From the NCBI GenBank assembly GCA_009833045.1, contig WUUP01000006.1, forward strand, positions 211,369-275,368: a DNA stretch of 64,000 nucleotides. The letters are read 5' to 3'. The notes under the pieces were generated by a model. It had not been told where the DNA came from. It ran no database searches and saw only the letters and a program-made list of their open reading frames with translations. Origin of the DNA: Saprospirales bacterium GYS_P2D. GTDB taxonomy: Bacteria; Bacteroidota; Bacteroidia; Chitinophagales; Saprospiraceae. Below, piece by piece: positions 1-11,000 of this stretch (position 1 is its first letter; every line of letters begins with the position of its first letter). The translations under genes were made by a program, and so were the position numbers.

Positions 1-2168
1 GTTGGTCTGTGATAAATGACTTCTTTAATAACTTAGCTATCACATCAATAGTCCAAGATCCTAATAATCTAAACACTATATATTTTGGCACTGGAGAGTA
101 CTGGGCATATGGGTCCGGTTTGCGAGGGATGGGTATTTATAAGAGCACTAATGGAGGGTTGACGTTTAGTCCTGTAGCCTCGACTCAGAGTAATCGAGAT
201 TTTGACTATATCAATCGTTTAGCTGTACAAAGTTATAATGGATCGACAGTACTGTACGCTGCGACTGCCAGTACTGATAATACTCGAGGGGGACTAATGA
301 TCAGTCAAAATGGAGGAAATTCATGGTTGATCTGGAAGGGGAATAACGGCGGCATTAATGATTTCGCCTCTGATGTAAAAGTAACTGTACCTGATCCCAC
401 TAACCCCAACAATGGCAATAGCCGTGTACTGGCCTCTTTTGGAAATACTCAAGAGACGGATGGTATTTATTTTAGCTCCAATGGAGGTACAAGTTGGGCA
501 GTCTATTGGGATCCACAGGATAATAATATTGGAAGAATAGATTTAGCTACATCTTCTGATCCCTATATCAATTACTGGTTTTGTGAAAGTAAAGCGAACA
601 ACCTTTTGCCATCTCTCTTTGGGTCATATTGGAATGGGTTTAGCTATTTGATAGCTCCAATAGTGCTTCCTAATAGCCCTGGATGGTTTGACAATAGATG
701 TGATCAGACGAGCATTGATATTACTCGAGGTCAAGACTTTTACGATTTAGCCTTAGCTGTGTCGCCTTCTAATCCATATCGATTAATTATTGGGGGGATA
801 GACTTGTGGTTATACGAGAGAAATCCCACCTTTCTTTTTGACTCATGGCAGCAGATTAGTAATTGGGCAGGATTATGCAATTTTCCTAAAGTTCATGCAG
901 ATCAGCATTATATTTTGTTCGAAAATAATAATGAGGTTTGGGTAGGAAATGATGGAGGTGTGTGGAAATCGAATAATGCAAATTCAAATTTTCCAACTTT
1001 TAGCTTCAAAGGGAATGATCTTAATATTACACAGTTTTATGCTTCGGATCTACATCCACAGGCGGGCAAGAATGAATATATAGCAGGCTCTCAAGATAAT
1101 GGTACTCAGTTTTTTGAGACGCAAGGGATTAATGCTACGACGGAAGTATTCGGAGGTGATGGAGCATTTTGTCATATTGATCAATCCAATCCCAATATCC
1201 AAATAGCCGCATATGTACATCAAGCTTTCGCAGTTACCCTAAATGGCTGGAGCTCGCACTCTGAGCTAAGAATACCTGGCAGCAATGGTAGATTCATTAA
1301 TCCGTCGGATTATGATGATGTGAATAAAAAACTCTATGCAGGGGATGCCCCTGGACGCTATCTACGATGGAATAATCCAAGTACAGGTGGCAACAATTAT
1401 CAAATTGTTACTGTGTCCAACTTTCCTACTAATCTGGCTGACGGTCGTGCTTGGGTAGTCCAAAACTCGCCTAACGTAAATGGACGGACTTATTTCGGGT
1501 TTGATGGAGGAAGGGTGGTGCAAGTAGATAATGCAAATACAGGCACTACTAAATCGGGAAAAATAATATTTGATCTCAATATGGGAAATGGCCACGCCGT
1601 ATCATGCGTCGAGATAGAAGATGACAATGAGAATCATATGCTGGTGACCTTGTCCAATTATGGGATTACAAGTATCTACGAATCATATAATGCTCAATCA
1701 GCTAATCCAAGCTGGACTGCTGTAGAAGGTAATCTACCTGATCTACCAGTGAGATGGGCGATGTTCAATCCTAACAATGCTGACCAAGCACTAATCGCTA
1801 CAGAGCTGGGCGTATGGAGTACTGATAATCTAAATGGAGCGAATACGGACTGGGACCCTACTAATCTCGGATTGGCGAATACCAGGATCGATATGCTGAA
1901 GTATAGGAAGTCAGATCACCAAGTCATAGCGGCCACTCATGGCAGAGGGCTGTATACTACTGATGATTTTAATCTGGGCTGCAATCCTAATTTCTCTCTA
2001 AGTGGAGGCAATCTGAGTGGCTCATATCAAGCATCTGATCTGATATCTCTGTCTAATGTGACTCTCACTGGGAATACCTCACTAAATGCACCTGAAGTAA
2101 TACTCAATCCCACCTTTGATATACACCAAGGCTTAGAATTGACTATTACTTCAGATGGATGCAATTGA
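1..2168 (+). CDS. Secreted sortilin/VPS10-like beta-propeller repeat protein, 5' end missing
   Basis: The frame is open from the first bases (Trp-Ser precede the GTG at 9), so the true start lies upstream and only the last 720 or so residues are visible. Asp-box-like motifs S-x-N-G-G-x-x-W/F recur (about residues 46, 99 and 160 counted from position 9), as in BNR/sortilin-type beta-propellers that Bacteroidota export and that often bind or cleave glycans or act as adhesins. The last 60 residues form short beta-strands and end in Gly-Cys-Asn at the carboxyl terminus. This is unlike a classical T9SS type A domain but resembles the GCx-COOH ending seen on other exported proteins of this phylum. 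No catalytic residues can be assigned. It converges on the helicase gene with only 6 bases between stop codons. Confidence 0.75.
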   Translation, partial: WSVINDFFNNLAITSIVQDPNNLNTIYFGTGEYWAYGSGLRGMGIYKSTNGGLTFSPVASTQSNRDFDYINRLAVQSYNGSTVLYAATASTDNTRGGLMISQNGGNSWLIWKGNNGGINDFASDVKVTVPDPTNPNNGNSRVLASFGNTQETDGIYFSSNGGTSWAVYWDPQDNNIGRIDLATSSDPYINYWFCESKANNLLPSLFGSYWNGFSYLIAPIVLPNSPGWFDNRCDQTSIDITRGQDFYDLALAVSPSNPYRLIIGGIDLWLYERNPTFLFDSWQQISNWAGLCNFPKVHADQHYILFENNNEVWVGNDGGVWKSNNANSNFPTFSFKGNDLNITQFYASDLHPQAGKNEYIAGSQDNGTQFFETQGINATTEVFGGDGAFCHIDQSNPNIQIAAYVHQAFAVTLNGWSSHSELRIPGSNGRFINPSDYDDVNKKLYAGDAPGRYLRWNNPSTGGNNYQIVTVSNFPTNLADGRAWVVQNSPNVNGRTYFGFDGGRVVQVDNANTGTTKSGKIIFDLNMGNGHAVSCVEIEDDNENHMLVTLSNYGITSIYESYNAQSANPSWTAVEGNLPDLPVRWAMFNPNNADQALIATELGVWSTDNLNGANTDWDPTNLGLANTRIDMLKYRKSDHQVIAATHGRGLYTTDDFNLGCNPNFSLSGGNLSGSYQASDLISLSNVTLTGNTSLNAPEVILNPTFDIHQGLELTITSDGCN

Positions 2169-2174
2169 TACTAA

Positions 2175-3452
2175 TTACCTGCGACCTCTTGCATGTGCTT
2201 TCTTGCGATTGCCGCCGCCACCGCCGCTGCTGCGACTTTTCTTGCGATTAGCAAAGAATTCTTGTTTTCTACGAGCCTTTTCTTTGTTCCATTCCTTTTT
2301 TTCTGCAGCTGTCATAGGTTTGTCAGTCTGTGGGTATGGATGGTCATTGATAGGATCGATTTTCTGATTGATCAGTTTTTGGATGTCCTTGACATAGTCT
2401 AATTCTTCTGGCTCACAAAGTGAGATAGCTACCCCTTCTTCGCCGGCACGTCCTGATCGCCCTATACGGTGCACGTAGGTCTCGGGTTCATTAGGTACAT
2501 CATAGTTGATGACATAGCGGAGCTTATTGATATCTATACCTCTGGCAGCAATATCTGTAGCTACGAGTACTCGCAGATCACCATTTTTGAAGTCTTCTAA
2601 TGCTCTTTGTCTTTGGTTTTGTGACTTATCACCATGGATAGCTGAGGACTTTATTCTTTTCTTATCCAGCTCTCTGGCGATGCGATTAGCACCATGCTTG
2701 GTCCGTGAGAAGAGCAGTACCTGATCGATTTCAGGATTGTCCAATATATGCAGCAATAAGTTTTTCTTGAGATCTCTATTGGTGTAATAGATATACTGCT
2801 GTATGGTCTCTGCAGTAGATGACACAGGAGTTACTTCTACTTTGACAGGATTATTGAGTATCGACTTAGAGAGCTGTACGATATTCTCCGGTAGTGTAGC
2901 TGAGAAGAAAAGGGATTGCCTCTTAGTTGGGAGGATTTTAAGTACTTTTTTGATGTCATTGATGAAGCCCATATCGAGCATTCTATCAGCTTCGTCCAGT
3001 ACGAATATGCCCACATCATCTAAAGACAACAATCTCTGTCCGATAAGATCCAAAAGACGCCCCGGAGTCGCCACGAGTATATCTACACCTTTCTTGAGCT
3101 TCGCTACTTGCGGTCCTTGTCTTACTCCACCAAATATCACCGCCTGACGGATATTAGTGTATTTACTATAGGCGTCGATATTCTCTTCTATCTGTATAGC
3201 CAGCTCTCGAGTGGGAGTGAGTATCAGACATTGTATTCCTTTTGATCGTCTTTCCTTATTAGCTAATAGCTGAATAATAGGAATAGAAAAAGCGGCCGTC
3301 TTGCCCGTACCTGTCTGAGCACATCCCAGCATATCTTTGCCTTGGAGCACTATAGGTATTGATTTTTCTTGTATCGGGGTAGGTGTAGTGTATTTTTTGT
3401 CCGCTACTGCTTTGAGTATCGGATCGATTAAGTTTAATTCTGAAAATGTCAT
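2175..3452 (-). CDS. rhlE: DEAD-box ATP-dependent RNA helicase, RhlE-like
   Basis: A cytoplasmic RNA helicase for remodelling RNA duplexes, with likely roles in ribosome assembly or mRNA decay, especially in the cold. All core motifs are visible: the Q motif (F3 and PTPIQ around 24-28), Walker A AQTGTGKT (45-52), PTRELA, TPGR, DEAD, SAT, then in the second RecA lobe ATDIAARGIDI and HRIGRSGR. The C-terminus is a short basic tail with a run of glycines (SSGGGGGNRKK), a typical RNA-binding tail of RhlE proteins. Its 425 aa are normal for the family. A CTACCA-tct-TGGTAG dyad lies in the upstream leader at 3484-3498. The family is certain; the symbol rhlE, as against another DEAD-box paralogue, is by resemblance. 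Confidence 0.93.
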   Translation of the reverse strand: MTFSELNLIDPILKAVADKKYTTPTPIQEKSIPIVLQGKDMLGCAQTGTGKTAAFSIPIIQLLANKERRSKGIQCLILTPTRELAIQIEENIDAYSKYTNIRQAVIFGGVRQGPQVAKLKKGVDILVATPGRLLDLIGQRLLSLDDVGIFVLDEADRMLDMGFINDIKKVLKILPTKRQSLFFSATLPENIVQLSKSILNNPVKVEVTPVSSTAETIQQYIYYTNRDLKKNLLLHILDNPEIDQVLLFSRTKHGANRIARELDKKRIKSSAIHGDKSQNQRQRALEDFKNGDLRVLVATDIAARGIDINKLRYVINYDVPNEPETYVHRIGRSGRAGEEGVAISLCEPEELDYVKDIQKLINQKIDPINDHPYPQTDKPMTAAEKKEWNKEKARRKQEFFANRKKSRSSGGGGGNRKKAHARGRR

Positions 3453-3806
3453 TGAAATAAATAAAATTAAAAATAAGCGCAGCCTACCATCTTGGTAGTT
3501 GGCTATAGTTTTGTCTATTTGAGACTGGTGTTTTAACTGATATTATTGATCCTTGCCATGAGATGAGCTCTCTTGAGACCAACTCCGAAAATGGTGAGAA
3601 TAGATAAATATTGAGTACAAAGGTACTGCTATTTAATTTAAGCTGCCGATATGCTTTTCTGAGGATCTCAGATCATGTTGTCAGAACCCTCATAGAGAAA
3701 ATTTTTTATCCATCAATATTGATTCGCAGGCATAGCCAACAAATAACGACGCTACGGACAACGTGATACAGACTTCAGATAGCGAGTGATTATTTTACCA
3801 CCGCTT
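3453..3806. other. Intergenic gap upstream of the helicase gene
   Basis: This stretch carries no convincing ORF. It contains the dyad CTACCA-tct-TGGTAG at 3484-3498, which would lie in the helicase mRNA leader. It also holds a TACCTTTG (minus strand, about 3619-3626) that fits the Bacteroidota -7 element TAnnTTTG but has no TTTG at the expected distance. A leader of about 150 nt is therefore possible but unproven. Confidence 0.3.
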
Positions 3807-4187
3807 TTAAAACCAGGATGAATCATCTTTATTCATCTTTGTATATATATACTCATTTCCGTTTTTACACTTAATAATTACCTGCTCTGGATTCGGCTGT
3901 AGTGTTATCGTATCTCCGATTGTAAGAATCTTAGAAGGGGAAATATATTCCTCCCTTCTTGGAAAATTCAAGAAATAGCCTTCTCCAAAATATACGCTGT
4001 TATTTAATTTGTATAGCCCTCTTTCTATTTCTAAGGACTTGATGACCAATGTTTCTGGGCGGATTAATTCCTCATAAGTTGGGAGTTTTCCCATTGGTGG
4101 TTTAGCTTCACCCCCTAATTTCAGAAGCTCACCACATGAACTACAAATAAAAATTATGATCAATAAGTGATACTGGGTTGATCTCAT
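3807..4187 (-). CDS. Small hypothetical lipoprotein
   Basis: I do not recognise this protein. The ATG at 4187 is preferred over the upstream start at 4217 because it begins a compact lipoprotein signal: a positive residue, a hydrophobic stretch and the lipobox I-C-S-S-C followed by Gly. The mature part (about 105 aa) is polar with several short beta-strand-like segments and no known motif. It is followed by a second small gene of similar design (4302-4700) on the same strand, so the two may be related in function or be a lineage-specific pair. Function unknown. Confidence 0.6.
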   Translation of the reverse strand: MRSTQYHLLIIIFICSSCGELLKLGGEAKPPMGKLPTYEELIRPETLVIKSLEIERGLYKLNNSVYFGEGYFLNFPRREEYISPSKILTIGDTITLQPNPEQVIIKCKNGNEYIYTKMNKDDSSWF

Positions 4188-4301
4188 TACGATTATTTTA
4201 CAATATTCGAATGTCAACGACTTCGAACTAATATGATAGCTTTATCAGGCAGGTTGATATGTATCTAAAATTACAAACTTTCAGATAGCAATGTGACTAT
4301 C

Positions 4302-4700
4302 TCACCACCCCGTAAACCACTCTGTTCCCGTATCATTATTTTCTATTTTTCTTTCTTTTATAAGTAATGTTCTTTTTTGATCCTCCCCAAAAACTGTCAA
4401 TGAGTCACTTTGGTGTTGTCGGACCACCCTGAATGGTGTGGGTATCTCTTTCCAATTAAACTCATCAGTCGCTTCTGCGTCCGTAGATCTCATATATGCT
4501 ACAATAATATAAAGTGAATCATTAAAAGACAAAACTCCTCCTCTCGCACTATAAGTATCTGTCACATTTAAATCAAATTCTTCTAATTCAAAAAGAGGTG
4601 ATATATTTTTCCAATACTTTTCGCTCCAACATCCATCCATGTAAATGATGAAGAAAAATAATAGAATCATGAATGATATGGTATACTTATTCAGTGGCAT
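4302..4700 (-). CDS. Small hypothetical secreted or lipid-anchored protein
   Basis: Not recognised. It is 132 aa with an N-terminal hydrophobic segment (about residues 8-20) ending M-D-G-C, compatible with a lipobox or a simple membrane anchor. The remainder is rich in Asp, Glu and Thr with beta-strand-like periodicity and no catalytic motif. It stands 84 bases upstream of the other small lipoprotein gene on the same strand. No homologue can be named from the sequence. Confidence 0.5.
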   Translation of the reverse strand: MPLNKYTISFMILLFFFIIYMDGCWSEKYWKNISPLFELEEFDLNVTDTYSARGGVLSFNDSLYIIVAYMRSTDAEATDEFNWKEIPTPFRVVRQHQSDSLTVFGEDQKRTLLIKERKIENNDTGTEWFTGW

Positions 4701-4974
4701 ATTGCATGAAGATAATCCAAAGATTTCACTCTCTCGAGCATATACTACTCATGTTTAGGCACTCAAGATTTCTCAAGCATTCTTTAGAGTCTGGATCATG
4801 TTTTTTACCTGACCACGTATTATCCCCTCACTATAATTAGGTATTTCGCTATGATACTTCCTTAAAAGGTGAGTGCCCCATGCTATTATCCCTATATTGT
4901 GGGATACCCTTATTAATTGATTGAGGACTCTCAGCGCAATAACACCCTTTATCATGAGTCCATCTTTTAGACAT

Positions 4975-5004
4975 TTTGACCGCTTTTGGTTAAGTGTATT
5001 TGTG
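4975..5004 (+). promoter_or_regulatory. Probable promoter of the giant secreted protein gene
   Basis: TTTG at 4975-4978, an 18-base spacer, and TATTTGTG at 4997-5004 (7 of 8 matches to TAnnTTTG). This agrees with the Bacteroidota housekeeping promoter TTTG-N19-TAnnTTTG. It would give a leader of about 70 nt before the ATG at 5080. Confidence 0.4.
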
Positions 5005-5079
5005 ATAAGCTCAGTGATAAATTTTCAAAATTGATTAAAGTATTCACTGCGACCACATTGATACATAAAACCAAAAAAT

Positions 5080-8000
5080 ATGAATCCTGTAATTACTCAG
5101 ATTCGACAATATGCTGTAATTGTCAGCATGATCATCCTATGTATTTTTCCTTCGGATATTTGGGGACAATGTGATCATCCCATTGATATAAATGGTGATT
5201 TGGTCTCCAGTTTTGGCGTCAGCCAGTCCAGTAGAGCAGATGGTGCTCCCGACGGGAGATATACTAATGATATTTCAGGATTTGATTATCTCAAGCTCAA
5301 GTATAGATCTGGGCTCGATGAGGAAGTGCCAGCGACATTGTGCCTGACTGTGGCATTTGATGATAAAGATAGCTATCTCAATATTCAGATAGAGGAGGAC
5401 TACTTCCGTATAGATACGCTCATCAAAAATCCTACGGGTGATGTACGGCGCAGGGCCCAACAGATCTGTATCCCCGTAGTAGTGCAAGGTGACATAGAGA
5501 TAATAGTCAAACATGAAATAGAAAGTGGTAATGCTGGTATGCGCATGGATGGCAGTATTCTGTCATATTGTCCCTGTGATCTCATGGATGCGAGCCAAGA
5601 CTGTGATGGTGATGGTATCACCAATGGGGAGGATCTCGCTCCTGATGATCCTTGCACAGCAGATGGACAGATCGATGGTGATGAACCCGCAGGCTGGGTA
5701 GCTCTACCCTCTAATGACTGTGATCAAGATGGATATACGCAAGGAGGTAATGACGCAGATCAAGACGACTTTGATAGCTGTATCGATGAAAATGGCAATG
5801 TCAATACTCCCGCTTGCCAATGTGAGGGAGAATTCATAGACACTTCAGGAAGCTATGTGACTGCGAGTGGTATAGTCAATGCCAATAATGCTGATGGAGC
5901 TCCTGATGGCCGATTTACCAATACTATATCAAATCGGGATGAACTCATACTCCAAGTTGATTTAGGGGCGGATACGGTATCTGGGGAGTTTTGTGTGGTT
6001 GCGGCATTCAATAATTATTGGGGAGCTATCACATTCACTATAAATGGAGAATCTACTGAGCTGAGTAATCCATCAGGTAATTTTTTCAGAGACGCTCAGA
6101 ATGTGTGTATTCCGATCAGCGGTAGTGGATTGATAGAAATAAAAATAAAAGAAACTGGTCTGGGCAACATAAGAATCGATGGGTCAACTCTTGAATATTG
6201 TATACCCGAGGAGTCAGAAGGCAGCATTATCCCTGACTATGATGCTCCTGTTGTAGGCAAGACGAATGACATTCTGTGGCCTGCATTGGAGACATTGGCA
6301 GAGAAAATCGATAGTGATACATCAGTAGTAGACGAGATTACTCAGTCGACTTTTGTCTATCAGTTTATGAATGGTATGGTCTTGATCGAGGTCATCGCTA
6401 AGGCTGGTCAATTTGAAGAAGCATCACGCATACTGGATAGCTTGGGTCTCACTGCTCGCATAGATAATGGTACTAACGATCTTATCATATCGGGATGTTT
6501 TCCATTGACTAATCTCTCTGCACTCAATCAGTTTGATGAATATTTACAGTTTGCTCGACCGATATATCGACCTATTTTGGACAAGGGTTTAGTGACTTCT
6601 CAGGGAGACGTACCACAAGGTAGTCGATTCGTCCGAGGCGGATATAGTCTTGATGGTGAAGGAGTACGGATAGGAGTGATCTCTGATAGCTATGATCGCA
6701 AGACGGAAGAAGGACAAGCACAGATCGATATCAGCAATGGCGATCTACCTGAAACTGGTGTGGGACTCCTCAATGATGAGAGTATCCGATCTGGACTCAC
6801 TGATGAGGGGAGGGCGATGCTACAGATCGTCCATGATGTAGCGCCTGGAGCAGAGTTATATTTTGAGACAGGTTTTGAGAGTGCAGGAGCATTCGCTAAG
6901 TCGATCCGTGATCTTGACGTAGCAGGCTGTGATATCATAGTAGATGACATCACTTATATCACGGAGCCATTCTTTCAGGATGGTATGGTAGCTCAGGCTG
7001 TCGATGATGTAGTAGATAATGGGACTATCTATGTGTCCTCTGCGGGTAACTATGGTGAAAATTCATATGAGAGCACTTTTGCACCTCTACCATTTCAGAC
7101 TATCCCTGATGGAGTCGATGGACTACCTCACGATTTTGGGGATGGAGATATCATGCAGAGTATCACCTTAGATCCAGGGAAGTATACTGTAGCGCTTCAT
7201 TGGGATGATGTGTATTACTCTTTAGGTCAAGATGCGGAGGGTGCACGACATGATCTGGATATCTACCTGGTCGGAGATGATGGGCGAGTACTGTACAATA
7301 CTAATAGAAATAATATCGGCGAAGATCCGATAGAGGTCATGGACTTTGAGGTCAATAAAACGATCTCTAACGTCAATATCATGATCACTAACGCCACGCC
7401 AGGTGATCTGGAGCCGATCCGATTTAAGTATATATTCTTCAGAGGTACCGGTGTAGATTTTAATGAATATCAGCAAGGGACTTCGACTATAGTCGGACAT
7501 GCCAATGCTAAGGGGGCGATAGCTGTAGGCGCCGTGCTCTACTCTAATACACCGGCCTATGGTAAAGAAGCTACTGCTGCTTCATTTTCATCACGAGGTG
7601 GTACGATCATCGATGGTGAGGATCGTATGAAGCCAGAGATCTGTGCACCTAATGGGGTCAATACAACAGTCGATCTCGGAGGCGTAGGTGATTTTGATGG
7701 GGATGGTTTTCCTAATTTTTCAGGGACATCTGCCGCCGCTCCACATGTCGCAGGAGCACTGGCGCTCATCATCGAGGGCCGAAGAAAATATCTGGGAGAA
7801 GAAACACCTCCTGCACTGATGAAGGAGCTTATCCAGTCTACAGCTTTGGAGATGTATGATACCGGCTATGATCGTATATCAGGTGCCGGATTACTACAGA
7901 CACAGGGAGTATTATTGGATATCGCTAATCCTGTACCCGAGTTGATGGCCTATGATTTGCCGATTGACTTTGATAGTGCTACGATAGGTACAGCGGAGTT

Positions 8001-11000
8001 CGAGTTAGTCATTAGCGGAGATTATTTGACGGATTCGACGATGGTGATGTTTGGTGAGCAGATGTTGGAGACCGAGATGATGGGAGACTCGATGGTGATG
8101 GCTATCATACCGACCTTTGATCCAGCTGACAGTACGATCGTATCACTCTTCAATCCTCCGATCACAGACGCCGCAGTAGATGGAGGTTCGTCCAATGGAT
8201 TTGCATTTATCGATCCTGTGAAGACTATTCTGACGCTGTCGGTCAATAATGAAAAAAGAAAATATGGTGAGGCGAATCCTACATTCAGCCTATCGATCGA
8301 TGGTCTGCCTGATGGAGTATCCCCAGAAGATGAGGGCCTTGATGCGATCGTGCCGACGATCTCTACCACTGCTGACATACTCAGCCTGCCAGGTCTATAC
8401 AGTATCAGTCTTGATGCGATATCTGTACCAGCTACACTTTCCAGCCGCTATGATTTTCGACTGTCGGGAGGGGCATTGACAGTGGAGAAAATGCCACTGA
8501 CCATACAGCCCGATTCAGTCCAGATAGTCTATGGAGATACGATTCCTGAGATTTCGTTTTTATACACTTTTGGTGGTATGCCTGCGGACGAAGTGGCGCT
8601 GAGATCAGCTCTGGATGCTACTTATCGATCTACCTTGGTCGATGGATTAGCCTTAGCTGATGGATTCACACTGTACAATGCGCTCAATCAGGCTATCGAG
8701 ACAGTAGAGTATATCTCTTTCTTACAGGCGATCAGTTTGGTAGATAGTTTGGTATTAGTCGAAGATGCTTTATTAGTTTCTGCGCTTATAGATGCTGGGG
8801 CATTACCGACAGGAGCTACTTTAGCGGATGCTTTGTCATTAGTGAATGGCTTGAGCCTGGTCAATGGACTGAGCTTAGTGAATGGCTTGAGTTTAGTGAA
8901 TAATCTCGGAGTCTCATTTGATACTGAGATCACTGTCGTGAATGGCCTTTCATTAGTCAATGGCCTATCTCTGGTCAATGCGTTGGAGCTCAAATTATCT
9001 GGAGCTCAGTTGACAGAGGCACTTTCTTTAGTGAATGGATTATCCTTAGTCAATAGTCTTTCTTTAGTGAACGGAGGTACTCTTTTCGATGCGCTTTCCT
9101 TAGTCAATAGTCTCTCATTGGTCAATTCGCTCGAGGTAGAGAGTTTAACAGAAGCCCTATCACTGGTAAATGGTCTTTCACTGGTGAATGGCTTGAGCTT
9201 AGTGAATAATGGCCAATTGGTCGATGGATTGAGTTTAGTCAATGGGTCGATCTCAGAGACCGACGCCCTTAGTCTGGTGAACGGCTTGAGCTTAGTGAAT
9301 GGCTTGAGTTTAGTCAATGGACTTTCATTAGTCAATGATTTAGGAGTATTGGATGATGTTAAGTTAATCGATGCTTTGAGTCTGGTCAATGGACTTTCAT
9401 TAGTCAATGATGAGCTATTAGTCAATGCCCTGAGCTTAGTGAATGCAGGGGTGGACAATCTCGCCGATGCGCTGAGTCTGGTCAACGGACTATCCTTAGT
9501 CAATGGACTCTCGCTGGTCAATACGGATGAATTAGTAGACGGACTTTCTCTGGTCAACACAATAGACAATCAACAACGGGCACTTAACACGGTCGAAGGA
9601 ATAAGAATAGACGCAGTCGTAGATATTGAGACCGCTCTTGGTCTTAAGCTTAGCGGGACTGAACTGACCAATGCTCTCTCATTGGTCAATGGATTATCAC
9701 TGGTGAATGGCTTGAGTTTGGTGAACGGGCTGTCTCTGGTCAATGATGAAATATTAGTCAATGCACTATCATTAGTCAATGGAGTAGAGATCACAGATGG
9801 ATTATCCTTGGTCAACGGTCTGAGCTTAGTGAATGGCTTGTCATTAGTCAATAGTGAATCCTTAGCCAATGCTCTCGGAGCCTCCTTGACAGACGCTCTG
9901 TCTCTGGTGAATGCTATGCCGATCACTGATGGACTTTCATTAGTGAATGCCTTGAACTTAGTCAATGGACTCAGCTTAGTCAATGCTAATGCTATGATCA
10001 GTCTCGAAGCAGAGACGAATGGCCTGAGCTTAGTCAATGATGATGCTCGAGTCAATGGGCTTAGTTTAGTCAATGCATTGAGCTTAGTGAACGGAACATC
10101 GGTAGTTGATGGACTGTCATTAGTCAATGCTCTCAGCTTGGTCAATGGGCTATCTTTAGTCAACGGCCTTAGTTTGGTGAATGGCTTATCATTAGTCAAT
10201 GGGGCCCCAATAGTGGATGATATAGGAGTGACAGATGGCCTATCATTAGTGAATGGCCTCTCCCTCGTCAATGGGGTAGAAGTAAAGTTGGCGGACGCTC
10301 TGAGCTTAGTGAATGGATTATCATTAGTCAATGCTGATGGCTCTACAGTGGCCTCTCCGATCGAGAGATCTGTAGTGATCGCAGCCGCTCAAGATAGTAT
10401 CCGAGAGCTCAATCCTATTAATCTCCTCACAGGCTACGAAGTAGGTACCCATTGGATAGTGCCGGGTACCTTCGTCAGTGATCGATATGAGATATCGTAT
10501 CTACCTGGTAGAGTCGATATCGACACTTCTGCATTAGTAATTACCGTTGATTCAGCTATCGTACAGTATGGCTATGATTTGCCAGCATTCTCTGCACAGG
10601 TATCTGGATTGATACCTGGCGATAGTGTAGAGATAGCCTTTGAGGTCATAGGATACGATGGCTCAATAGGGACATATGACCTCGTAGCCTCGGTAGATGA
10701 GGACAATTATTCAGTAATAATATCTAATAGTGTTTTGACAGTAGTCCCTGCACGCATTGGGATCACGACTCTGGATGAGACCATCAATTGTGGAGATGAC
10801 TTACCTCTATTCTCATCAATCATAGTAGGTTCATCAGACACTGTTGAGTTGGACTATATTATCACAGATCAGTTTGGAGGTCCATATACTGGAGATGTGG
10901 GTGTATATGATGTATATGCCACGCCATTAGATACGGTGAATTATTCAGTGCTATTCTCATCCATCGCTACACTGACTGTGGAGGATCTGGAGCCACCTAC

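Noticed and set aside
4773-4955. 60-aa minus-strand ORF with no known motif
   Set aside because: No signal peptide, no recognisable domain, no promoter or credible start context. An overlapping frame from an upstream ATG is also open for about 40 codons, so both look like chance.
8688-10331. Three long minus-strand ORFs rich in Leu-Thr-Lys/Asn that cover the LSLVN array back to back
   Set aside because: They are antisense shadows of the hexad codons, which give no stop codons in that frame. The plus-strand frame carries the signal peptide, domains and sorting signal, and the antisense frames have no promoter or known domain.
8821-10332. CRISPR-like or satellite-like direct repeats
   Set aside because: Unit length is 18 bases and in frame, DNA units differ in codons, and no spacers of constant length exist. 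No cas genes are nearby. It is a protein repeat.
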